A program made the position numbers and the translations under genes. From Alphaproteobacteria bacterium (lineage in GTDB: Bacteria; Pseudomonadota; Alphaproteobacteria; Rickettsiales; RI-342), in assembly GCA_020851915.1 (NCBI GenBank), contig JADZBT010000088.1:1-7723 (forward strand): a DNA stretch of 7,723 bases, read 5' to 3'. The notes below the pieces were generated by a model, which was not told the DNA's origin, did no database searches, and worked only from the letters and a program-made list of their open reading frames with translations. Positions 1 to 7,167 of this stretch are shown here, piece by piece. The stretch's first letter is position 1. Each line of letters begins with the position of its first letter.

Positions 1-2162
1 CGCACGGCGATGTTCTGATCCTTGCGCGTGAAGGTCGCCGGAGTGCCGTAGATCGGCTCCATCTGCGACCAGCGTTTGGCAAGCTCGCGCACGTCCATGC
101 TGGAAAGCGCCTGTTCGTCCAGCACATATTCCTCGCGCACGCTACGCACCACGCGCCATACGCGCAGGCTTCCCTCTTCCGCGACCGCACTCCACTTGCT
201 GGATTCCACCGAGGACTCCCAACTATTGAGCAGCGCCGCCAGCACGCCTGCGCTTGCGCCGGCCCTGGCCGTATCCTTCAGCAGCGCGGGATCGAGCGCG
301 TTGGCCAGCGCCGCCGCTTCCGCGATGAAGCGCGGCAGGCGTCGCGCCGCTTTGTTCAGCGCCGCCACAAAAGTACGCGCTTCCTCGATAAGGTTCCGCA
401 GATCCGCGCCAGAGCGTTGCGCGCCGTCATGCAACGTCAGCACCGAGTCCTCCAGCGCACCGGAGATGAGGAATTCTTCCAGCGCCTTCTGGTCCTTGAG
501 GTATACCTCGCTGCTGCCGCGCTTCACCTTGTAGAGCGGCGGCTGGGCAATATAGAGATGCCCAGCATCGATGAGCTCGCGCATCTGACGATAGAAGAAG
601 GTGAGCAGCAGCGTGCGGATATGCGCGCCGTCCACGTCGGCGTCGGTCATAATGACGATCTTGTGGTAGCGCAGCTTCTCCAGTGAGAAATCCTCGCGCC
701 CGATGCTGGTTCCGAGCGCGGTGATAAGCGTGCCGATCTCCGCCGACGACAGCATTTTGTCGAAGCGCGCGCGCTCGACATTCAGAATTTTTCCGCGCAG
801 CGGCAGAATGGCCTGATTCTTGCGGTCACGGCCCTGCTTGGCGGAACCGCCCGCCGAGTCACCCTCTACAATGAACAGTTCGGAGAGCGCCGGATCGCGT
901 TCCTGACAATCCGCGAGTTTTCCGGGCAGGCTGGAGATGTCCAGCGCACCCTTGCGCCGCGTGAGTTCGCGCGCCTTGCGCGCCGCTTCGCGCGCTGCCG
1001 CCGCCTCGACGATCTTACCGATGACGGTGCGCGCTTCCGCCGGATGTTCCTCGAACCACTGGCCCAGCTTATCGCCGACGATGCCTTCCACCACGGGGCG
1101 CACCTCGGAGCTTACCAGCTTATCCTTCGTCTGCGACGAGAATTTCGGGTCGGGCACTTTCACCGACAGCACGCAGGTGAGCCCCTCGCGGGCGTCATCG
1201 CCGGTGATGGCGATCTTTTCCTTCTTCGCGATGCCGGATTCGGTCGCGTAATTATTGATGGTACGCGTGAGCGCCGCGCGGAAGCCCATCACGTGCGTGC
1301 CGCCGTCGCGCTGCGGGATATTGTTGGTGAAGGGCAGCATGTTCTCGTGATAGCTGTCGTTCCACTGCATGGCGGCCTCTACCGTGATGCCGTCCTTCTC
1401 GCCCTGCATGAAAATGGTAGGAATCGCCGCCTGCTTGTTGCGGTCGAGATATTCGACGAACGCCTTCGTGCCGCCTTCGTAATGCATCTTCACTTCGCGC
1501 GGTTCTTCGCCACGCAGATCGCGCAATACGACGGTAACGCCGGAATTCAGGAACGCGAGCTCACGCAGGCGATGTTCCAGCGTCGTGAAATCGAACTCGA
1601 CATGCGTGAAGATGGAGGGCGACGGCAGGAACGTCACCTGCGTACCGCGCTTGCCGTTGGAGGGGCCGACCGCTTTCAGCGGTTCCACCGGCTCGCCCAT
1701 GCGGAAATTGACCACATGCTCTTTATTTTCGCGCCAGATACGCAATTCCAGCGTCTCCGACAGCGCATTCACCACCGACACGCCCACGCCGTGCAGACCG
1801 CCCGACACCTTGTAGGAATTCTGATCGAACTTACCGCCCGCATGCAGCTTGGTCATAATGACCTCTGCGGCGGATACGCCCTCCTCCTCGTGAATGCCCA
1901 CGGGGATGCCACGGCCGTTGTCGCTCACCGTCACCGAGCCGTCGGCGTTGATGCTCACTTCCACGCCGTCGCAATGCCCGGCGAGCGCCTCGTCGATGGC
2001 GTTGTCCACCACCTCGTACACCATGTGGTGCAGCCCTGTGCCGTCGTCGGTATCGCCGATATACATGCCGGGGCGCTTACGCACCGCATCCAGCCCGCGG
2101 AGAACCTTGATCGAATCCGCGCCGTATTCCTGTTCCTGTTTCTCTGCTGCCATTTGACCCAT
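1..2162 (-). CDS. gyrB: DNA gyrase subunit B, 3' end cut by window edge
   Basis: ATPase subunit of DNA gyrase; with GyrA it forms an A2B2 enzyme that introduces negative supercoils using ATP. The 720 visible residues show the GHKL ATPase domain (catalytic Glu50 in YEVVDN, DNGRGIP at 81-87, GGLHGVGVSV at 121-130), the transducer with its QTK loop (Lys346), and the TOPRIM domain (EGDSAGG with Glu433, and DADVD with Asp507/Asp509). These sit 8-9 residues beyond their E. coli counterparts. The proteobacterial C-terminal insert region is entered, but the usual tail containing RYKGLGEMN lies outside the window, so roughly 85 residues are missing; nothing suggests a broken gene. Two in-frame ATGs are possible, 2162 and 2153. 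I chose 2162 because a weak GGGA lies 9 bases upstream; 2153 is equally plausible. The start is 6 bp from the recF stop, suggesting translational coupling. At the position of E. coli Lys447 there is Arg456, a conservative change. Confidence 0.98.
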   Translation of the reverse strand, partial: MGQMAAEKQEQEYGADSIKVLRGLDAVRKRPGMYIGDTDDGTGLHHMVYEVVDNAIDEALAGHCDGVEVSINADGSVTVSDNGRGIPVGIHEEEGVSAAEVIMTKLHAGGKFDQNSYKVSGGLHGVGVSVVNALSETLELRIWRENKEHVVNFRMGEPVEPLKAVGPSNGKRGTQVTFLPSPSIFTHVEFDFTTLEHRLRELAFLNSGVTVVLRDLRGEEPREVKMHYEGGTKAFVEYLDRNKQAAIPTIFMQGEKDGITVEAAMQWNDSYHENMLPFTNNIPQRDGGTHVMGFRAALTRTINNYATESGIAKKEKIAITGDDAREGLTCVLSVKVPDPKFSSQTKDKLVSSEVRPVVEGIVGDKLGQWFEEHPAEARTVIGKIVEAAAAREAARKARELTRRKGALDISSLPGKLADCQERDPALSELFIVEGDSAGGSAKQGRDRKNQAILPLRGKILNVERARFDKMLSSAEIGTLITALGTSIGREDFSLEKLRYHKIVIMTDADVDGAHIRTLLLTFFYRQMRELIDAGHLYIAQPPLYKVKRGSSEVYLKDQKALEEFLISGALEDSVLTLHDGAQRSGADLRNLIEEARTFVAALNKAARRLPRFIAEAAALANALDPALLKDTARAGASAGVLAALLNSWESSVESSKWSAVAEEGSLRVWRVVRSVREEYVLDEQALSSMDVRELAKRWSQMEPIYGTPATFTRKDQNIAV

Positions 2163-2168
2163 AATCGC

Positions 2169-3353
2169 TTATCCCGAAATCACCTGTGCGTCTTCTACCC
2201 GTACGAACTGCGCCTGCCCTTTCAGGCTGCTGAACAGAAGCGGGTCGGTTCCCGTCATCCAGGCCTGAGCGCCGAGCGCAAGAATCTCCTCAAAAAGTGC
2301 CGCGCGCCTGCCCGCATCCAGATGGGCCACCATCTCGTCGAGCAGCAGGATCGGCGTCTGTCCGTTCCATGCCTTTTTGGCCCGCGCATCGGCCAGCACC
2401 AGTGATAGCATCAAAGCCTTCTGTTCACCAGTGGAACATTGCTCTGCGGGCTGTTTTTTTTCGTTATGTTTCACCCGCATATCGCTGCGGTGGGGGCCTA
2501 TGGATGTCCGCCCCGTATACATGTCCTCGGAGCGGGCTTTTTCGAGGCGGTTTTGCAACCATTCCTCGGCCTCCACCGCCGACATTTCCGGCAATATTTG
2601 CTCGGCATCGCCCGCGATGCTCACCTCCGCCCTCGGGAAGGCGCTTTCGGCCATGCGGAGGGTCTGGTTGAGGCGGTCTTCCATCTCCAGCCGCGCGGCC
2701 GCGATGGCGATGCCGCTCTCGGCCATTTTGCGCTCCAGCGCAGAGAGCCATTTCGGGTCGCCACGGCGCTCGGTCAGCAACCGCGACCGCTCGCGCATCG
2801 CACGCTCATACGCATTCACCAACGTCGCATGCCCCGGATGGAATCCGTACACCAGCCGGTCGAAGAATTTCCGCCGCGCGCTCGCACCTTCCAAAAACAA
2901 CTGATCCATCTGCGGCGTCAGCCACAGCACGGTCATCACCTCCGCGAGCGTCGCGTGGCTTCCCGTTGTCTCACCGTCGATCTTCACCAGCCGCTTACCC
3001 TGCTCGCCCGTTACCGACGGATCGCGTCCCGTACCAACGCGCACATCGCCGCGCGCCGTATCCAGCAATGCGGATACGGCCCACGCCATACTGCCGCCCT
3101 GCCGGTCGATGCTGGAAAGCTTCGCTCCGCGCAACCCCCGACCCGGCGAGAGGAACGATAATGCCTCAAGGATGTTGGTTTTACCTGCGCCGTTGGGGCC
3201 GGTGAGCACGATGGGCACGGTGGCGGCGTCCAGCTTCAGCGATGCGTAATTACGGAAATGATGGAGCGAGAGCGACGTCACCGCAGACGCGAACGCCTTT
3301 GCAGAATATGGCTCCGCTATTGGGTTCGCGGTGATGACGTTGGTGTCGTGCAA
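2169..3353 (-). CDS. recF: RecF, DNA repair and gap-loading ATPase
   Basis: SMC/ABC-like ATPase of the RecFOR pathway, which helps load RecA at single-strand gaps and stalled forks. The sequence shows FRNY near the N-terminus, Walker A GPNGAGKT at 52-59 (Lys58), an ABC signature STGEQ at 307-311 and Walker B ILLLDE with Asp339 and Glu340, followed by the TGTD segment expected near the C-terminus. The length of 394 is slightly long for the family. The start is uncertain: 3353 is a TTG, with an in-frame TGA two codons upstream and only a weak GAG as ribosome binding site. A GTG at 3281 would give 370 residues beginning MTSLSLHHFRNY, closer to typical RecF starts, but it has no good ribosome binding site either. 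The gene is separated from dnaN by a 122-bp palindromic element and leads directly into gyrB. Confidence 0.96.
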   Translation of the reverse strand: MHDTNVITANPIAEPYSAKAFASAVTSLSLHHFRNYASLKLDAATVPIVLTGPNGAGKTNILEALSFLSPGRGLRGAKLSSIDRQGGSMAWAVSALLDTARGDVRVGTGRDPSVTGEQGKRLVKIDGETTGSHATLAEVMTVLWLTPQMDQLFLEGASARRKFFDRLVYGFHPGHATLVNAYERAMRERSRLLTERRGDPKWLSALERKMAESGIAIAAARLEMEDRLNQTLRMAESAFPRAEVSIAGDAEQILPEMSAVEAEEWLQNRLEKARSEDMYTGRTSIGPHRSDMRVKHNEKKQPAEQCSTGEQKALMLSLVLADARAKKAWNGQTPILLLDEMVAHLDAGRRAALFEEILALGAQAWMTGTDPLLFSSLKGQAQFVRVEDAQVISG

Positions 3354-3385
3354 AGCAGCTCAATATTAGCGATATGACCACAAAC

Positions 3386-3508
3386 AATTCACGCTAGGCC
3401 GCGACGAGAATATCGGTTTGCGAGAACCGAAGCGGAGCGTACATTTAAGTACGTGAGCATCGGAAGCGCAGCAAATCGGTATTCGCAGCGCGGCGTAGTA
3501 GTGAATCA
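3386..3508. repeat. long imperfect inverted repeat between dnaN and recF
   Basis: The dnaN-recF gap is almost entirely one large hairpin. The outer arms are AATTCAC (3386-3392) against GTGAATC (3501-3507). The middle arms are 3397-3421 and 3471-3495, which match at about 19 of 25 positions, including TTTGC/GCAAA and GAATA/TATTC; two of the mismatches could be G-U pairs. The centre, about 3439-3453, has GTAC on both sides of ATTTAA. The right arm overlaps the dnaN TGA stop. The size, imperfect arms and intergenic position resemble mobile palindromic repeats of the REP or RPE kind, but copy number cannot be judged from one copy. There is no T-run on either strand, so it is not a standard terminator; it might protect the dnaN mRNA 3' end. 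Confidence 0.7.
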
Positions 3509-4621
3509 AATCCGCATCGGCATGATGACGTACAGCGCGCCGGCATCCGCCGTATCGCGCACCAGCGCGGGCGACGAGCCGTCGGACAGCACGAACTGCA
3601 CGGTGTCGCCGTCCACCTGCGACATCATCTCCAACAAGTAGCGGGAGTTGAAACCGATCTCGATGGGGTCGGCGGCATAATTCACTTCGATCGTCTCGTG
3701 CGCGTCGCCGTTATCATTGTCGGCGGCGAGCATCAGGTTGCCGTTCTTCAGGCTCAGCTTCACCGCGCTGCTGCGATCGGAGGAAATGGTCGACACGAGG
3801 TCCACCGCCTGCGCGAACTGCTTGCCGTTCAGCTCCATCAGCTTGTCGTTGCCCGACGGGATGACGCGCTCGTAATCCGGGAAGGTTCCGTCGATGAGTT
3901 TCGACACCAGCACCGCGCGGCCACAGCTGAAGCGGATCTTGCTTTCCGACAGCGATACCTGGATCTCGCCGTCCACTTCATCCACCAGCTTCTTGAGCTC
4001 GCCCACGGTCTTGCGTGGGATGATGACGCCCGGCATGCCCTCGGCCCCTGCGGGCACGGCGACTTCCGTGCGCGCCAGACGATGGCCGTCGGTGGCGACG
4101 GCGCGCAATGTCTGCGCCTTATCCTTGCCGGCGATGTGCAGGTAAATGCCGTTCAGGTAATAACGCGTTTCCTCGGTCGATACCGCGAAGCGGGTCTTGT
4201 CGATGAGCTCCAGCATCTCGGCACTGGACAGCGTGAAATTATGCGTGAATTCGCCTTCCGCCATGACGGGAAAATCTTTCACCGGCAGGCAGGAGAGCGA
4301 GAATTTCGCCTTGCCCGCGCGGATCTCCAGCTTACCAGCTTCCTCGCCGCCGGAGAGCTCCACCTCAGCGCCATCGGGCAGCTTGCGGACGATGTCATAG
4401 AACATGTGCGCGGGAACGGTCGCCGCACCCGGCTCCTTTACCGTGCCGTTCAGCTCCTCAACGACCGCAATATCCATGTCGGTGGCGGTGAAGGTCGTGC
4501 CGCCCTTGGTGGCTTCCAGTTTGACGTTCGAGAGGATCGGTATGGTGTTGCGGCGCTCGACGACGCTCTGCACATGCCCCAGCGATTTCAGCAGTTCGGC
4601 TCTTTCAACGGTGACTTTCAT
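3506..4621 (-). CDS. dnaN: DNA polymerase III beta subunit (sliding clamp)
   Basis: Ring-shaped homodimeric clamp that tethers DNA polymerase III and many repair proteins to DNA. The 371-residue product has the normal family length and three clamp domains. Recognisable segments are ERRNTIPILSNV (22-33), ATDGHRLA (176-183), KLIDGTFPDYERVIP (241-255) and the C-terminal VIMPMRI (365-371), part of the pocket that binds clamp-binding motifs. I chose the ATG at 4621 because MKVTVERAELLKSL is the standard N-terminus and AGAGG lies about 9 bases upstream; an open frame continues upstream to 4705 but has no family similarity. The gene lies 156 bp after dnaA and has its own candidate promoter, so expression can be partly independent of dnaA. 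Confidence 0.99.
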   Translation of the reverse strand: MKVTVERAELLKSLGHVQSVVERRNTIPILSNVKLEATKGGTTFTATDMDIAVVEELNGTVKEPGAATVPAHMFYDIVRKLPDGAEVELSGGEEAGKLEIRAGKAKFSLSCLPVKDFPVMAEGEFTHNFTLSSAEMLELIDKTRFAVSTEETRYYLNGIYLHIAGKDKAQTLRAVATDGHRLARTEVAVPAGAEGMPGVIIPRKTVGELKKLVDEVDGEIQVSLSESKIRFSCGRAVLVSKLIDGTFPDYERVIPSGNDKLMELNGKQFAQAVDLVSTISSDRSSAVKLSLKNGNLMLAADNDNGDAHETIEVNYAADPIEIGFNSRYLLEMMSQVDGDTVQFVLSDGSSPALVRDTADAGALYVIMPMRI

Positions 4622-4677
4622 GGCCCCTGTCCTCTTAACTCTTCTTCGATCTATCGGAATATTCGACGGCAGCCCAG

Positions 4678-4705
4678 AAATTACCACGTGTTGCGCTGGG
4701 CGCAA
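4678..4705 (-). promoter_or_regulatory. candidate dnaN promoter with dyad over the -35 region
   Basis: Read on the minus strand, TTGCGC (4700-4705) and TAATTT (4678-4683) are separated by 16 bp and lie about 57 bp upstream of the dnaN start. The -10 box has the key first, second and last bases of TATAAT. The same 11 bases, GGTAATTTCTG, also cover the rpsT -10 box. A perfect dyad, TTGCGC-3 bp-GCGCAA (4691-4705), covers the -35 box and part of the spacer and could be an operator, though it may be chance. The -35 match is only partial (TTG conserved). Confidence 0.45.
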
Positions 4706-4719
4706 GAGAAAAGTGGTTA

Positions 4720-4770
4720 GAGTCGAGCAGCGAGAGTCGCGGAAAAATCCGCGCCACGCGACTCTCGACT
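4720..4770 (-). other. dnaA-dnaN intergenic hairpin carrying GANTC sites
   Basis: An 11-bp perfect stem, CGAGAGTCGCG (4731-4741) with CGCGACTCTCG (4757-4767), encloses a 15-base loop that itself can form a small GCGGA/TCCGC stem. A flanking AGTCGAG (4721-4727) can compete for the CTCGACT arm (4764-4770). The hairpin begins only 10 bp after the dnaA stop codon. On the minus strand it is followed by CTGCTCGACTC rather than a T-run, so a classical intrinsic terminator is not supported; mRNA stabilisation or attenuation is possible. Three GANTC sequences (4720-4724, 4734-4738, 4760-4764) lie within it, two of them as mirror images in the stem. Confidence 0.6.
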
Positions 4771-4777
4771 ATGATTA

Positions 4778-6181
4778 CTAACTTTGCAGCATGCGCGAAA
4801 GCAGATCCACGTCCTCAGCAAAGCCGCTGTCGGAGCTGCATATTTCCTCGATTTTCTTCACCGCATGCATCACCGTAGTGTGATCTTTTCCACCGAATTT
4901 CCGGCCGATCTCCGGCAGGCTTTTGGTGGTGAGTTTTTTCGCGAGATACATCGCCACCTGACGCGGACGTGCGACCGAACGCGAACGGCGCGCCGAATGC
5001 ATGTCGGCGATACGGATGTTGAAATGCTCCGCGACCTTCTTCTGGATGTCCTCGATGGAGATACGGCGATCACACGAGCGCAGCAGGTCTTTCAGCACGT
5101 CCTGCGTCGTTTCCAGCGTGATGGCGCGACCTACCAGCGTAGAGTGCGCCACGACGCGATTCAGCGCGCCTTCCAGCTCACGCACGTTGGAAGAAATGCG
5201 GTACGCGAGGAACTCCAGCACCTTCGGCGGGATCTCCATGCCCATGCGCTCCACCTTGGACTGGAGGATGCCCATACGCAGCTCGAAATCCGTCGCATGA
5301 ATATCGGCCACCAGCCCCCAGCCGAGGCGCGAGCGTACGCGCTCCTCGATGCCTTCCATATCGGACGGCGAACGGTCACCGGAGAGTATCACCTGACGAT
5401 TCTGGTCGACCAGCGCGTTGAAGGTATGGAAGAACTCCTCCTGCGTGGAATCCTTGCCGCTGATGAACTGCACGTCATCGATCATCAGCACGTCCACCGA
5501 ACGGAATTGCTCCTTGAACGCGACGGTATCCTTGTAGCGCAGCGCGCGGATGAACTGGTACATGAACTTCTCTGCCGAGAGATAGATCACGCGACGCTGC
5601 GGATTGGTCGTACGGATATGCCATGCGATGGCGTGCATCAGGTGGGTCTTGCCCAGCCCTACGCCGCCATAGAGGAACAGCGGGTTGCATCCCGGCGCGG
5701 CGGCAGGTGAATCCGCCACACGGCGCGCAGCAGCGAACGCCAGCTCATTGGGTTTTCCCACCACGAAATTCTGGAAAGTGAAGCGCGGATCGAGCGGCGC
5801 GCTCATGCTCTCGTAATCGTCATTGGCGACGCTATGCGGCGTATGCAGGCGCGCGGGTGTTTCATGGGCTTTAGCCGGGGCGATCGTCACGGCTTCCGCT
5901 GTGGCAGCAGCGGCAACGACCGGCGCTGGCGTCTTCGACGCGGCCGCCGCCACGAGAATATCGAGCGAGATCACCTCCGGTAATTCTTTCTGCCAGCATT
6001 CACGGATGGTAGAGGCATAGTGGGTCTGCACCCATTCACGCATGAAGCGGGTGGGCACGGTGAGCAGCACGTGGCCGTTATTCAGCCCCGAGAACCCCAG
6101 CGGCTGCAACCAGCTCTTGAAGGTCGCATCGCCGTAGGCGGCGCGCAGGTGTCCCTTGACGCGTTCCCACATGCCAAGCAT
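4778..6181 (-). CDS. dnaA: chromosomal replication initiator DnaA
   Basis: AAA+ ATPase that binds DnaA boxes at oriC, melts the origin and loads the helicase. Using the start at 6181 (467 residues), domain I occupies about 1-75 (MLGMWERVKGHLRAAYG), followed by an Ala-rich linker. Domain III has Walker A GGVGLGKT at 172-179 (Lys178), Walker B VLMIDD (Asp235, Asp236), the arginine-finger region EERVRSRLGWGL (Arg285) and sensor II SNVRELEG (Arg334). Domain IV carries the DnaA signature GGKDHTTVMHAVKKI at 430-444. An upstream in-frame ATG at 6217 would add 12 residues (MGIAIATAQEES). I prefer 6181 because AGGAAG (6187-6192) lies 5 bases before it and the protein then starts like other DnaA proteins; 6217 has only GGGGAG at 11 bases. 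The gene follows the rhodanese closely and is probably co-transcribed with it. Confidence 0.98.
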   Translation of the reverse strand: MLGMWERVKGHLRAAYGDATFKSWLQPLGFSGLNNGHVLLTVPTRFMREWVQTHYASTIRECWQKELPEVISLDILVAAAASKTPAPVVAAAATAEAVTIAPAKAHETPARLHTPHSVANDDYESMSAPLDPRFTFQNFVVGKPNELAFAAARRVADSPAAAPGCNPLFLYGGVGLGKTHLMHAIAWHIRTTNPQRRVIYLSAEKFMYQFIRALRYKDTVAFKEQFRSVDVLMIDDVQFISGKDSTQEEFFHTFNALVDQNRQVILSGDRSPSDMEGIEERVRSRLGWGLVADIHATDFELRMGILQSKVERMGMEIPPKVLEFLAYRISSNVRELEGALNRVVAHSTLVGRAITLETTQDVLKDLLRSCDRRISIEDIQKKVAEHFNIRIADMHSARRSRSVARPRQVAMYLAKKLTTKSLPEIGRKFGGKDHTTVMHAVKKIEEICSSDSGFAEDVDLLSRMLQS

Positions 6182-6234
6182 GGACTCTTCCTGTGCGGTT
6201 GCGATGGCTATTCCCATAGGCTCTTATTCTCCCC

Positions 6235-6708
6235 TTACCCCTGTTCCCACGGCAGTGCGTCAGCTTTCCATCCGCTGATCTCGCCACGGTGATTATTGTT
6301 GTTCAGCGGCCCTTCGAAGCCGTCTGTGACGTTAAAACAGTGCTTGTAACCACTCTCTACCGCCGCCCGCGCCGCGTCGAGTGAACGGCCTCCGGTACGG
6401 CAAATGAACAGAAGCGGCGCCTCTTTTGCGGGCACGTTACGCTCCAGTTCGTCGATAAAACGGGTATTCACTTCAAAAGACGGAAATAATTTCCAGGAAA
6501 GCATCACCGGGCGCTTCCGGAACGACGCGATATCCGGCACTCCTGCAAACGTCCATTCCGGTGGAGTACGCACATCCACGAGCTGTGCGGATGCGTCGTC
6601 CTTCAGCAATGTCCACGCTTCGAGGGGTGTGACCTCACCTGCATAACTGCGGTCGGAGCCGGTTCGCTCTTCCGCCAGTGCACGCAGCTCCTCCACTTTC
6701 AATGACAC
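6235..6708 (-). CDS. single-domain rhodanese-like protein
   Basis: A 157-residue protein with one rhodanese domain, the fold that carries sulfane sulfur on an active-site cysteine as a persulfide. The conserved LVDVR (43-47) leads into the domain and the active-site loop is CRTGGRS at 103-109, with Cys103 in the CxxxxR form typical of active sulfurtransferases. No signal peptide or membrane segment is visible, so it should be cytoplasmic. The start is a GTG; an in-frame TGA lies seven codons upstream and no other start lies between, and a strong AGGGGGAG sits 5 bases before it. Its TAA stop is 53 bp from the preferred dnaA start (17 bp from the alternative), so it is probably in the dnaA transcript. 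The true sulfur donor and acceptor are unknown; names such as glpE or pspE would be over-precise. Confidence 0.92.
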   Translation of the reverse strand: MSLKVEELRALAEERTGSDRSYAGEVTPLEAWTLLKDDASAQLVDVRTPPEWTFAGVPDIASFRKRPVMLSWKLFPSFEVNTRFIDELERNVPAKEAPLLFICRTGGRSLDAARAAVESGYKHCFNVTDGFEGPLNNNNHRGEISGWKADALPWEQG

Positions 6709-6729
6709 GTTGTCTCCCCCTTCGCGTCA

Positions 6730-6828
6730 CTACTCGCGTGGGCCTTGCGGCCCGGCCTCCCCCTCGAAGTGTCTACTCGACGGAACTTCGCCGAGAAAAC
6801 CCTTCACGCGACAGATTTCAGGCAACAC
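6730..6828 (-). CDS. possible 32-residue leader ORF before the rhodanese
   Basis: A short frame starts at a GTG with a strong GGGGGAG ribosome binding site (6835-6841) six bases upstream and ends in TAG directly followed by TGA. The predicted peptide begins MLPEICRVKGFLGEVPSS and ends GPQGPRE. It has no recognised domain, membrane segment or regulatory run of one amino acid. Its 3' end passes through the GGGCC-GCAA-GGCCC hairpin, so the region may instead be a structured RNA leader and the frame a coincidence. It would end 21 bp before the rhodanese GTG, a spacing compatible with translational coupling. I do not recognise the peptide. Confidence 0.3.
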   Translation of the reverse strand: MLPEICRVKGFLGEVPSSRHFEGEAGPQGPRE

Positions 6829-6858
6829 AATTCTCTCCCCCGGAACAGTGCCCCGGGG
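6740..6858 (-). promoter_or_regulatory. structured leader between rpsT and the rhodanese
   Basis: On the minus strand three stems can be drawn: CCCCGG/CCGGGG (6853-6858 with 6838-6843, 9-base loop), CGAAGT/ACTTCG (about 6785-6790 with 6765-6770), and GGGCC-GCAA-GGCCC (6740-6753) with a GNRA-type tetraloop. The first stem would pair away part of the GGGGGAG ribosome binding site of the small ORF. Three GGGGGAG motifs occur in 130 bp. There is no T-run, so rpsT transcription may continue into the rhodanese and dnaA. I do not see a known riboswitch class. Confidence 0.35.
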
Positions 6859-6900
6859 CCGATTGCTGGCCAGAAACCTCACGGTATTACGACTGGATGA

Positions 6901-7167
6901 TCACCCAGCCAGTGCGCGGATACCAGCCGAAAGGCGGCTGATCTTCCGAGCGGCGGTATTCTTCTTCAGCACACCCTTGCTCACGCCACGCATGATCTCG
7001 GGCTGTGCCTCAAGGAACGCAGCGGTCGCTGCCTTGCTGTCTTTCTTTTCGATAGCGGCCTCGACGCGCTTGATGAAGGTACGGATGCGGCTGATACGCT
7101 CTCCGTTCACTTCGCCGCGACGGCCGTTCTGACGAATACGTTTTTCTGCTGACTTATGGTACGCCAT
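6901..7167 (-). CDS. rpsT: 30S ribosomal protein S20
   Basis: Small basic protein that binds 16S rRNA and helps assemble the 30S subunit. The 88-residue product has the normal S20 length and the expected wording: MAYHKSAEKRIRQN at the start, RIRTFIKRVEAAI (28-40), then the alanine-rich helix and MRGVSKGVLKKNTAARKISRL near the C-terminus. I chose the ATG at 7167, preceded by GGAAAGAG, because this is the conserved S20 N-terminus; a frame open to 7203 adds 12 unrelated residues and would start at or near the predicted transcript 5' end. It is the first gene after the putative origin and has its own promoter. The reading direction towards dnaA is a common alphaproteobacterial arrangement. Confidence 0.98.
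   Translation of the reverse strand: MAYHKSAEKRIRQNGRRGEVNGERISRIRTFIKRVEAAIEKKDSKAATAAFLEAQPEIMRGVSKGVLKKNTAARKISRLSAGIRALAG

Noticed and set aside
1044..2405. Plus-strand open frame of 453 codons opposite gyrB and the end of recF
   Set aside because: It is antisense to clearly conserved GyrB and RecF sequence, crosses their junction, and reads as His/Arg-rich sequence without domains, as expected from a shadow of GC-rich genes.
4622..4705. Longer dnaN start at 4705
   Set aside because: The extra 28 residues have no similarity to clamps, overlap the predicted promoter, and the ATG at 4621 has the ribosome binding site and the standard MKVTVERAEL start.
3698..4720. Plus-strand open frame of 340 codons opposite dnaN
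   Set aside because: Antisense to dnaN over its whole length, His/Arg/Ala-rich, with no recognisable domain or ribosome binding site.
4784..5710. Plus-strand open frame of 308 codons opposite dnaA
   Set aside because: Fully antisense to the DnaA AAA+ and DNA-binding domains, His/Arg-rich, no family similarity.
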